A stretch of 9,081 bases of DNA from Caldifarciminota bacterium (GCA_016935295.1 JAFGRF010000260.1:1-9081), one strand, 5' to 3'; counted from the stretch's first letter, positions 1 to 6,304 are shown. Made by a program: numbers and translations. Notes: generated from the sequence alone by a model not told the origin.

Positions 1-215
1 CTGATTGTTAGAGGCGCGTTAAACCCCTGCGGGCGAGTGACAAGGATAGCCGGGAAACGGCCTCTGTCAATTGTGGAGTGGCGGGTCCCGAACCGAGATG
101 GGGACAACCACAGAGTCCACGGAGGACACAGAGTGGGCGAAGCCGGAATCCGGTCCTGGCTTTCTGTGTCCCTGAGCGCTCTCTGGTTCAAGATAGGAAT
201 CGGGGTGCCGGCTGC
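1..215. other. Left-edge intergenic region, no convincing gene
   Basis: No gene is supported here. One plus-strand frame stays open from the window edge to about 255, but it runs through the inverted repeat at 106-189 and both arms of the terminator at 222-249, and it lacks a ribosome binding site. It therefore looks like GC-rich chance. The only structure is the CACAGAG-type inverted repeat listed separately. Confidence 0.6.
106..189. repeat. Degenerate CACAGAG-type inverted repeat (REP/MITE-like)
   Basis: The left arm (106-133) contains CCACAGAG and GGACACAGAG. The right arm (160-189), read on the other strand, gives CCAGAGAG and GGGACACAGAA in the same order, so the arms pair imperfectly over about 28 bases. 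The 26-base centre (134-159) holds a near-palindrome CCGGAATCCGG at 143-153. No transposase is present. Similar purine-rich CACAGAG intergenic repeats occur in many uncultured bacterial genomes from general recollection. Membership of a dispersed family cannot be shown from one copy. Confidence 0.45.
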
Positions 216-249
216 AAAAGGGGGCGGGCCCTCGGAAGAGGGCCCGCCC
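216..249 (-). terminator. Intrinsic terminator of the two-gene minus-strand unit
   Basis: A perfect 12-bp stem is formed by GGGCGGGCCCTC (222-233) and GAGGGCCCGCCC (238-249) around a 4-base loop. Read on the minus strand, the hairpin is followed at once by CCTTTT (221-216), the short U-tract expected of a Rho-independent terminator. It begins 18 bases past the stop codon of the lipoprotein gene. On the plus strand the stem is followed by CGCC and no T-run, so it is directional. Confidence 0.85.
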
Positions 250-267
250 GCCTAGGATGTTCCTTCG

Positions 268-2115
268 CTACTTCTTACCGGTGTTGTGGAGGTCCTTCTG
301 CCACTTGGGCCATGCCGATGCCGGATCAAGCAGGCCATCGCTGTAGCCGGCTATGCAGTAGAGCGCTCCCTCGCCGACGACGATGATGTCACCGGTGCTT
401 GTGATAGACGGGTTCGGGGCGTAGTCGAGCAGGCCCGCGACCCTCGGTCGGTGTGAGCGGCCGCCACTGCGGCGGCCTTGGGGCAGGTAGTAGTTGCAGT
501 CACAAGACCAGATCTTGCTGCCGTCGGCCTGGTTCAGACAGAAGAGTATGTCGTAGTCGTCCTGGAAGTAGACGTAGCCGTTGGCCGCAACGATAGGAGT
601 GGTGGCGAATCCACCGAGGCTATCGTGGAAGCTCCAGTTCACGCTGCCGGTCGCCGGGTCGACTGAATAGGCCGTGCCCAAATCCGTACCCACGAAGAGC
701 GCGGACTGGCCGAGCGCCATCCGGGAAGCGCCCACCCCATCCAGCACAAGGGGCGCGGCCCACTTGTCGGTGCCGTCCGCGTTGATGGCATGCACCGCCG
801 AATCGGTTCCGACGTAGATTGTACCGTCGCTGCCGATTATCGGCCCGTGGACCTCGCCGACCGGTACAAGATGGCGCGTCCACAGAGGCGAAGTGAGGTT
901 GCCGTCGATCTTGATGAGACAGCCCGAGTCGGTGCCGAAGTACACGCTGCCGTCCGCGTCTATCGCGGGCGCGTCGACGACCGCCTGGTTGGTGCCCAGT
1001 ATGTAGTCGGCTGCCTTCGACACCCCACCACCGCCGAGGTCCGTGAACTTGTAGATCCGGCACAGGCTGTCCTCATCCTGGTCGCGGCCTACGTAGATGT
1101 CGGAGCCACTGATTCCCGGTGCGCCGAACTCGATGAACGGCTCGAGTGACTCCGCCGCGGTGTTCGGCCACCGCCAGTCTAAGCTCAGACCGGCGAGGGA
1201 AAGTGCGTAGAGTTCGCCTTCGTTGCTGCCGACAATGACGTGGCCGGTAGCGGCGCAGAGGGCCGGGCCGCCGGTGAAGTCGTACTCGGTCCAGCGGGTA
1301 GTAGCGTATCGCTTGGCCTTGCCTTTGTCGGCGGTGATGGCGTAGAACCTCCAGTCGTCCCAGGAGAAGCTCATCACGAGCTCTTCTGCGCCGTCGTTGG
1401 CGACGAGTGCAGAAGTGGACATCGAGCCCTCTTCGGGGCTCTGCCACAGCCATTTGACGCCGCCTTCTTTGCCGACCGGTATGCGGATTACCGTGTCCAG
1501 TGACTTCGCCATCTTCCAGTCCTGGACCCGGACGTGGACTTCCGCTGTCTCGACCTTGTCGAATATGTTGGTGAGCGTGAACATGCAGGGCGTAGGGGTG
1601 AGTTCGGTTGTCGTATCGCCTTTCGGCCATTTCACGATGGCGCGGAGGCTGTCGCCGTCGTCGTCATGGCCGTAGACCGTGATGTTGGTCGGGGCGCCCA
1701 TGATCGCGACCGGCGGGACCAGCACGGAGTCAACCACCGGCCTCTGGTTCAGTATGACCTTCACGGACTTGGCCGGTGAGAAGTCAGAGGCCTTCTTCGG
1801 GTCATCCTCGCGAATCCCCTGTACCTTGACGTCATACGTGCCGACCGCATTCCACTCGTGGGTCACTGCCGCCGTCTCGCCGGACATGTAGGCGAAGTCG
1901 CCGGTGTCAATCGCGTCCGTCCAGTCCATAACGAAGAGGATGTTGCCTTTGGCGATCGTGGTCACGACGCTGCACGTGTAGGTGGAGTAGGTCCAGGTCG
2001 ACTCAGGCCCCCACGGAACGCCCGGGGTGGCCGGCGGCTTGGACGGGCAGCCGGTCATGCACAGGACGACTACCAGCGCCAGCAGAGCCGTTGCTGCGGT
2101 TTTTCTCCAATCCAT
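268..2115 (-). CDS. Surface lipoprotein with PKD/Ig-like domains and PQQ-like beta-propeller
   Basis: A 615-residue exported lipoprotein of unknown function. The N-terminus is a lipoprotein signal: MDWRKT, a hydrophobic stretch, then M-T-G-C with the lipidated Cys at 23, followed by a Pro/Ser-rich linker. Residues about 30-122 look PKD/Ig-like (W-N-A-V-G-T-Y-D-V-K-V). A second Ig-like domain covers about 125-212. Residues about 228-598 form PQQ-like propeller blades: DGSVYFGTDSG at 388-398, DGTIYVGTDSA at 430-440, and a blade with D-P-A-T-G-S-V-N-W at 496-504. The protein ends AWPKWQKDLHNTGKK. The propeller resembles BamB/PQQ dehydrogenase repeats, but no quinoprotein catalytic residues are evident, so ligand binding or a structural role is more likely than catalysis. 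The start is set by GGGAGG (complement of 2121-2126) five bases upstream. It is the second gene of a two-gene unit. Confidence 0.88.
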   Translation of the reverse strand: MDWRKTAATALLALVVVLCMTGCPSKPPATPGVPWGPESTWTYSTYTCSVVTTIAKGNILFVMDWTDAIDTGDFAYMSGETAAVTHEWNAVGTYDVKVQGIREDDPKKASDFSPAKSVKVILNQRPVVDSVLVPPVAIMGAPTNITVYGHDDDGDSLRAIVKWPKGDTTTELTPTPCMFTLTNIFDKVETAEVHVRVQDWKMAKSLDTVIRIPVGKEGGVKWLWQSPEEGSMSTSALVANDGAEELVMSFSWDDWRFYAITADKGKAKRYATTRWTEYDFTGGPALCAATGHVIVGSNEGELYALSLAGLSLDWRWPNTAAESLEPFIEFGAPGISGSDIYVGRDQDEDSLCRIYKFTDLGGGGVSKAADYILGTNQAVVDAPAIDADGSVYFGTDSGCLIKIDGNLTSPLWTRHLVPVGEVHGPIIGSDGTIYVGTDSAVHAINADGTDKWAAPLVLDGVGASRMALGQSALFVGTDLGTAYSVDPATGSVNWSFHDSLGGFATTPIVAANGYVYFQDDYDILFCLNQADGSKIWSCDCNYYLPQGRRSGGRSHRPRVAGLLDYAPNPSITSTGDIIVVGEGALYCIAGYSDGLLDPASAWPKWQKDLHNTGKK

Positions 2116-2144
2116 GCGGTCCTCCCTGTCGGCGCTGGATCCGG

Positions 2145-3194
2145 CTACCGGGTTACGACCGGGCCGTGATACGCTCCGACTTCGGGCAGGCGGCAGCTGT
2201 TGCCTTGCCCGTCCTCGAAATAGTAGTAGTACGTGTGCATGTTGCTGAGGAACTCGCCGGTCGTGTAGCCGTAGAGCCCGTTGGCAGGCTTGCCCTGGAC
2301 CCGTTTCATCGCGTGCGGGAAGTTGTCGATGTAGACGAGTGCGACCGGCGGATCGTCGCCGTCCACGTCATTGTAGTGCACGTAGAAACGGTACTTCGTA
2401 CGGAAGCCCGCCAGGTCGGTCACTCCGCCGATCCCCGGCTCAAGCCGCTGGTCGAGCAGCGTCGGCGCGGAGTTCGGCATGGCTATCACTTCCGGGCCGC
2501 GGAGGAAGCCCGCGGTCGGCAGATTCACGCAGTCGCCGTTGCGGTCCTTGGCCATGAAGTAGTACGCGTGGGGACCTTCCGGCAGCCTTGTCTGGTAGTG
2601 GTAGACGCCGTCGTTGGGCTTGCCGCTATGTAGTTTCATGTCGTGGACGATGCCATCGACGACCACCTTAACCTTGGGCGACGGCGGGCAGTCCGTGTCC
2701 TTGTAGTGAACCGTGTAGGTGTAGATGTTCTGGTCCGAGCCGTAATCGAAATAGACGCCGCCCTTGGTCAGCAGCGGCAGGCGGTTCATCGGCTTCTTGG
2801 CGCCGACGAACGGGCCGTTGTACGCCCCGTAGCGCGGGAACCGCTCGGTCTCGCCCCTCGCGTCCTCGGCGTAGAAGTAATAGGTGTGTTCGCCAGGAGG
2901 AAGAGACAGCCGGGCCCGATACGTGGCACTGGCAGCAGTACCCCGACCGAGGCGTTTCATCGGATAGGGGACATTGTTGATGTAGACTTCCACCTTGGCG
3001 GCAACGTCGCCGTCCGGGTCACTATATGCGACCGTGGCAACGTACACGTTTCTCGCCGTGCCCGACATGGGTGTAATCATCGGTTTGCACAGGCAGGGTT
3101 TGTTGTTGCCCTGGGCGGCCAGCGTTGGGGTGGCGAGGACCAGGACCAAGAGAACAACTGAAGCTGCGGCAAAAGCATAGTGCTTTGTGCGCAT
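2145..3194 (-). CDS. Secreted protein with three Ig-like repeats
   Basis: A 349-residue exported protein I cannot name. The signal peptide is MRTKHYAF plus a long hydrophobic core ending A-T-P-T-L-A-A (cleavage near 26-27). The mature part is three copies of one domain of about 90 residues (about 40-130, 139-236, 242-347). Each runs Y-x-D-x-D, V-x-V-x-I-D-N/G, MK, a Gly-containing turn, Y-x-Y/A, H-x-Y-Y-F/Y, D-x-x-G, L/F-P, G-x-x-x-GP-x-V. This is a beta-sandwich style pattern, Ig/cadherin-like by inference. It lacks a lipobox and a sorting domain. The frame is open up to 3371, but promoter P1 and the AAGGAGG just before 3194 favour this start; ATG 3212 would be almost leaderless, and its first codons form the Shine-Dalgarno. 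It is the first gene of the unit, and the lipoprotein follows after 29 bases, so the products may act together at the surface. Confidence 0.85.
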   Translation of the reverse strand: MRTKHYAFAAASVVLLVLVLATPTLAAQGNNKPCLCKPMITPMSGTARNVYVATVAYSDPDGDVAAKVEVYINNVPYPMKRLGRGTAASATYRARLSLPPGEHTYYFYAEDARGETERFPRYGAYNGPFVGAKKPMNRLPLLTKGGVYFDYGSDQNIYTYTVHYKDTDCPPSPKVKVVVDGIVHDMKLHSGKPNDGVYHYQTRLPEGPHAYYFMAKDRNGDCVNLPTAGFLRGPEVIAMPNSAPTLLDQRLEPGIGGVTDLAGFRTKYRFYVHYNDVDGDDPPVALVYIDNFPHAMKRVQGKPANGLYGYTTGEFLSNMHTYYYYFEDGQGNSCRLPEVGAYHGPVVTR

Positions 3195-3198
3195 TCTT

Positions 3199-3205
3199 CC
3201 TCCTT
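3199..3205 (-). promoter_or_regulatory. Shine-Dalgarno that fixes the start at 3194
   Basis: The minus strand reads AAGGAGG and then AAGA before ATG 3194. It is the strongest ribosome binding site in the window and lies inside the codons that the upstream ATG at 3212 would use, so 3194 is the preferred start. Confidence 0.75.
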
Positions 3206-3221
3206 TTTTCATGGTGCAGGT

Positions 3222-3250
3222 ATTATAGTTTTCACGAAATCGGGAGTCAA
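3222..3250 (-). promoter_or_regulatory. Promoter P1 of the minus-strand two-gene unit
   Basis: On the minus strand TTGACT (3250-3245) is followed by exactly 17 bases and then a perfect TATAAT (3227-3222). This is a near-consensus housekeeping sigma-70 promoter. The predicted start is near 3215, which gives a leader of about 20 bases containing the AAGGAGG site. No operator-like dyad overlaps it. Confidence 0.82.
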
Positions 3251-3251
3251 G

Positions 3252-3602
3252 GGTTGTGACCCCTGAATTCGCTTCTGCAGCGGACGGACGCCGGCCGTTG
3301 CCGCCGGCACACATACAGCAGTTGAGTCGTGATACGCCGCACGATTCGCGGCGAACACTACCCAGTGGCAACCTGAAGGCTGGAGCACCACCTCCATCTT
3401 ACATTCCTCTATATCCCTGTCAACAAAGCATTTGCAGCACCTCTGGAACGGCCTCCCGGGCGGACCGGGGCCGACGGCTGTGTTTCAGATTTGATGCTGA
3501 GCCATGGGTGCTGAGACTGGCCGAGCGCGCTTCCCGCTGCGCCTTCGCCTGTTTTCTCCCGGAGGATGTTCTGATGTCCGGTCCGGAGTGAATTCCTTTG
3601 GA
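3252..3602. other. Divergent intergenic region with two GC hairpins
   Basis: No supported gene lies here. Open frames of 60-110 codons on both strands lack ribosome binding sites and protein character. Two short hairpins are visible: GCCGGC/GCCGGC with a 7-base loop (3290-3308), and CGCCGC/GCGGCG with a 7-base loop (3335-3353). Neither has a T-run. Both lie between promoter P2 and P1, so they would form in a long leader if P2 is used. Confidence 0.5.
3396..3423 (-). promoter_or_regulatory. Possible second upstream promoter P2
   Basis: On the minus strand a perfect TTGACA (3423-3418), a 16-base spacer and TAAGAT (3401-3396, four of six bases match the -10 consensus). Initiation near 3389 would give a leader of about 195 bases before the gene at 3194, containing the two GC hairpins. 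It is weaker than P1 and could be chance. Confidence 0.35.
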
Positions 3603-3630
3603 TTGACACGTGGCCGGAAAGGAGTAAGCT
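3603..3630 (+). promoter_or_regulatory. Candidate promoter directly before the Asp-box gene
   Basis: A perfect TTGACA (3603-3608), 16 bases, then TAAGCT (3625-3630, three of six bases match the -10 consensus, including the conserved A2 and T6). The predicted start falls on or beside the ATG at 3637, implying a leaderless message. The AAAGGAG at 3618-3624 would then lie outside the transcript. The weak -10 keeps this tentative. Confidence 0.35.
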
Positions 3631-3636
3631 GGACGT

Positions 3637-5793
3637 ATGCGCAGGGCGCTGGTTGGCGTCCTTCTTGTCACGCTTGGGGCAGTGACGGCTTGGGCGTGGT
3701 CGATCTGGAGTCCGATTGGGCCGGCCCTGTTTCCGGTCCTGTGCGGGGCGATCTCGTCCAGCAACCCGCAGGTCGCAGTCGTGGCCGTGTCAAGGGGGAC
3801 GACGGCCGTGCTGTACTTCACTACCGATCGGGGTTCGAACTGGTCAACTACCACTGGCTTCCCTGCATTCCGGCCACTCGCGACAGTGTTCGAGCATGGC
3901 AGCGACAGTATTCTCTATGCTGTTGCCGGGGACGTCTTCAGGAGCACCGACCGAGGTCAAACCTGGTCGCAACTGGCGATGCCCGATGGTTCGGTCTGGC
4001 TCAACGTTGCGCTCAACCCGACGGATTCGAATGAAATCTGGCTTGCGGGATACTCGGACGCCAGTATGTACGGACGGGCGTCGGTCGCGGCCAGCACCGA
4101 CGCGGGCACAACTTGGACGATGCTCGTCTGTGACACCACGCTGCGCTCTTCCGCGCATTCAATTGCCGTGGACCCGACTCGGGACAGCACTCTCTACTGC
4201 GGTGGCTCGATAGCCGGCCGGGCTGTTGTGTACAAGAGTACGGACAGAGGCTCGACGTGGGCCGCGCACGACCTGCCTTCGCCGACGAAGGCCGATTCGG
4301 GTGCAATCTGCAGCCCGCCGGCGCAGGAAGTGCCCGTGCCTGGGCGTGTCAGGTTCCTCTACGTGAACCCGCTCAATCCCAGCGTATTGCTTGCAGCACA
4401 GCCTTGGTACGGCATATGTCGTTCCACCAACGGCGGCACAAGCTGGTACCACTACCCGGGTTTCAGCGAGGCTCACTCGCTCGCCTTCTCACCGCTACAG
4501 CCTCAGACCGTCTACGTCGGCGTCACCAGCGGCATCTTCAGAACTACGAACGGGGGGCAGTTCTGGGGTGGGCCGTACCAGCCTCCGCGCGGCGGGTTGG
4601 TGGACTGGATAATGGCGTTCGCAGACTCTGCCGGCGAGGCTCTGGCGACCAACGGCGCAGGTGTGTTCAGGACTCGGTGGGGAGACTGGGACCCGGTGAG
4701 CGTGATCGATACCGTCAACGTGACCGCTCTCACTTCACAGTTCGTATACGCGGCGATTGCCGATGTCGGCGTGTTCCGTTCCATAGACGACGGCGGCGCC
4801 TGGAACCGATGCGGGAGCTTTCCAGGAGCGGACAGCGTCGTAGCGCTGGCGGTGGACCCCGGTGATGTGTGGGCGCTGGCCGACGTCGGTCTCTATTGCA
4901 GCGCGGACAGCGGCGGGACGTGGGTTTGCAGGGGAGACTGGTTCGATTCGGCCGGGTCAGTGGTCGTGTCGTCCCTGATGCCTGACGTCATCCTGGCCGC
5001 CGGAAAGCGCTCGGATTCGCTAGCAGTCTCGTGCTCCTCTGATCGCGGCACGACTTGGAGTCATTCTCTTCTTTGCAGAGGTGGTATGGGCAGAGCCGCA
5101 GCCCTGAGTCCAACAGACCCGGGCCGTGCGCTCGTCGGCGGTGACTCCGCGGGAAACCCTGTCCTCTATACTACTCGCGACACCGGGCGAACGTGGCTGC
5201 GGGTGGGCGCCGGCCTGACCGGCTCGGTGCATTGTCTCGTCTTTGCTTCGGGACAGAAGCTCCTCGGCGGAACATCCGCAGGAGTTTTCCACAGCCTGGA
5301 CACGGGCCAAACCTGGCAGTACGAGGGGCTCTCGCACGTGAACGCAATCGTCCTTGCCGGGTGGGAGGGGTTTGCCGGCACCGACAGCGGTGTATTCGCC
5401 ACGCAAGGCGGCAATTGGTTTGCGTACAGCTACGGGCTGGTTGACTCGGTAGTCTCCACTGTTTCCGTGATGGGAATGGACTCCGTGTATGTCGGCACTC
5501 GAACCGCCGGGCTGTTCCTCGGTCACTTCCCGGTCGGAATCGATGATTCGCGGAATGATGCACGGCGGCCCACGAGTGTCGGGCCAACGATCTTCCGTGG
5601 CGCTCTCTTGCTGTCTTCACGGCAAGCATCTTACTGCTTGCTGCTATCCGCTGACGGGCGGAAGGTGATGGACCTCATGCCGGGCGCGAATGATGTGCGG
5701 TTGCAGGCGCCGGGAGTGTACTTCATCAGAGGACCGACGACCGAGGACGGAAGACCGGGCGCTGCCGTTCGCAAGGTCGTCATCACGCGCTAG
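3637..5793 (+). CDS. Exported Asp-box (BNR-type) beta-propeller protein with C-terminal sorting-like domain
   Basis: A 718-residue exported protein. The signal peptide MRRALVGVLLVTLGAVTAWA is followed by a likely cleavage site after residue 20. At least eleven Asp-box motifs (S-x-D-x-G-x-x-W type) are visible, for example at 61-69, 102-110, 152-160, 200-208, 262-270, 302-310, 381-389, 421-429, 466-474, 512-520 and 552-560. This is the hallmark of sortilin/BNR/photosystem-stability-factor-like propellers. Asp boxes are structural turns; no sialidase Arg triad or FRIP motif is evident, so enzymatic activity is not supported. The C-terminus (about 655-718) has S-A-D-G-R-K-V, then L-x-A-P-G-V-Y-F-I-R and finally V-R-K-V-V-I-T-R, the pattern of type A (Por/T9SS) sorting domains. 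Secretion across the outer membrane is inferred. A GGAG site (3621-3624) lies 12 bases upstream of ATG, rather far. It is a single gene, divergent from the minus-strand unit. Confidence 0.88.
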   Translation: MRRALVGVLLVTLGAVTAWAWSIWSPIGPALFPVLCGAISSSNPQVAVVAVSRGTTAVLYFTTDRGSNWSTTTGFPAFRPLATVFEHGSDSILYAVAGDVFRSTDRGQTWSQLAMPDGSVWLNVALNPTDSNEIWLAGYSDASMYGRASVAASTDAGTTWTMLVCDTTLRSSAHSIAVDPTRDSTLYCGGSIAGRAVVYKSTDRGSTWAAHDLPSPTKADSGAICSPPAQEVPVPGRVRFLYVNPLNPSVLLAAQPWYGICRSTNGGTSWYHYPGFSEAHSLAFSPLQPQTVYVGVTSGIFRTTNGGQFWGGPYQPPRGGLVDWIMAFADSAGEALATNGAGVFRTRWGDWDPVSVIDTVNVTALTSQFVYAAIADVGVFRSIDDGGAWNRCGSFPGADSVVALAVDPGDVWALADVGLYCSADSGGTWVCRGDWFDSAGSVVVSSLMPDVILAAGKRSDSLAVSCSSDRGTTWSHSLLCRGGMGRAAALSPTDPGRALVGGDSAGNPVLYTTRDTGRTWLRVGAGLTGSVHCLVFASGQKLLGGTSAGVFHSLDTGQTWQYEGLSHVNAIVLAGWEGFAGTDSGVFATQGGNWFAYSYGLVDSVVSTVSVMGMDSVYVGTRTAGLFLGHFPVGIDDSRNDARRPTSVGPTIFRGALLLSSRQASYCLLLSADGRKVMDLMPGANDVRLQAPGVYFIRGPTTEDGRPGAAVRKVVITR

Positions 5794-5811
5794 CCGGCCC
5801 CGTACCGCCCC

Positions 5812-5836
5812 AATAAATAGGGACGCTACCCATTTT
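5812..5836. repeat. REP-like short hairpin after the Asp-box gene
   Basis: AAAT-A-GGG at 5815-5822 pairs with CCC-ATTT at 5829-5835 around ACGCTA, with one bulged A, and is followed by another T. The core AATAGGGACGCTACC resembles a short element I recall from intergenic repeats linked to REP-associated (RAYT/TnpA-REP) transposases. It begins about 20 bases past the stop at 5793, so it might also act as a weak terminator. Confidence 0.4.
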
Positions 5837-5840
5837 CCGC

Positions 5841-5870
5841 TTGTCTGTGGCTAAGATTCACAATTATAGT
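5841..5870 (+). promoter_or_regulatory. Promoter-like pair facing the 12-bp repeat tract and rpsO
   Basis: TTGTCT (5841-5846), an 18-base spacer and TATAGT (5865-5870, five of six to the -10 consensus). Initiation near 5877 would transcribe the whole repeat tract toward rpsO as a leader of about 550 bases, or as a separate RNA. The opposite strand also reads TATAAT at 5868-5863 but has no matching -35. Confidence 0.4.
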
Positions 5871-5905
5871 ATCTTAGGCTGACATGCCGGCCGAAAATCA
5901 GGCTT

Positions 5906-6217
5906 CGGGAATCGCCTTGGGAACCGTTCCCGGGACGGTTCGGACGGTGGTTCGGACCGGGACCTGCGGATGCATGTTCCACGCGACTTCCGGGGGGATT
6001 TCTGTCGTGATGTGCACGGGAACTGAGAAGAGCAGTCGCGGATGGACTTGCCTTGTGGTTCTGGGATGCACTTGGAGCGCCATTCCCACGGTGACGCCAG
6101 ACGCGGTTCGCTATGTTGTCTGCGGAAGGGTTGTCAGGGAGGTTTGCGGAGGGATTCGCGCGGGGACTTGCAAGGTGACTCGCGAGATGACAGGCGAGGC
6201 TCGCGGCGGGACGCCAG
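5906..6217. repeat. Degenerate 12-bp tandem repeat, about 26 units in fixed phase
   Basis: Cut every 12 bases from 5906, the units align as GCGGGGnGRYTY. Clear examples are GCGGATGGACTT (6038), GCGGAGGGATTC (6146), GCGCGGGGACTT (6158) and GCAAGGTGACTC (6170). By hand count, column 9 is a purine and column 10 a pyrimidine in 24 of 26 units; column 11 is T and column 2 is C in 17 each. No insertion or deletion is needed over 312 bases. A faint unit precedes (5894) and another follows (6218). The unit is four codons long, so several frames on both strands stay open and show a four-residue period. None has a ribosome binding site, so coding is not assumed. Confidence 0.75.
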
Positions 6218-6251
6218 CGCGGATGAGCGGGGATTCTGCGGCTTGCGCACG

Positions 6252-6304
6252 ACGGGGACAGTCCCTCAGAATCGCACAGGGCCCTGCGAAGGGACAGCCC
6301 CCGT
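6252..6304. repeat. Long REP-like hairpin with inner near-palindrome
   Basis: The outer arms ACGGGG (6252-6257) and CCCCGT (6299-6304) pair, then after two single mismatches GTCCCT (6261-6266) pairs with AGGGAC (6290-6295). The inside holds a near-palindrome TCGCACAGGGCCCTGCGA at 6272-6289. GGGACAG occurs once in each arm in the same orientation. The GGGGACAGTCCC core resembles REP-type intergenic elements known from several bacterial phyla (recollection only). No T-run follows, so it is unlikely to be a terminator. Confidence 0.5.

Noticed and set aside
1..255. Plus-strand open frame from the window edge to 255
   Set aside because: It crosses an inverted repeat and the intrinsic terminator, has no ribosome binding site, and its product looks like translated GC-rich noise.
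268..2115. PQQ-dependent dehydrogenase
   Set aside because: The propeller repeats are of PQQ-like type, but no cofactor-site or catalytic Asp pattern or disulphide ring is evident, and PKD/Ig domains precede it.
3195..3371. N-terminal extension of the triple-repeat protein up to a TTG at 3371
   Set aside because: It would be translated across promoter P1, places the signal peptide inside the protein, and ignores the strong AAGGAGG before ATG 3194.
3256..3591. 111-codon plus-strand frame in the divergent intergenic region
   Set aside because: No ribosome binding site, no recognisable protein features; consistent with chance openness at high GC.
3637..5793. Sialidase assignment from the Asp-box motifs
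   Set aside because: Asp boxes are structural and occur in sortilin and other propellers; the Arg triad and FRIP motif of sialidases were not seen.
5906..6217. CRISPR array
   Set aside because: Units are 12 bases, contiguous and diverged; there are no identical repeats of 23-47 bases separated by unique spacers, and no cas gene.
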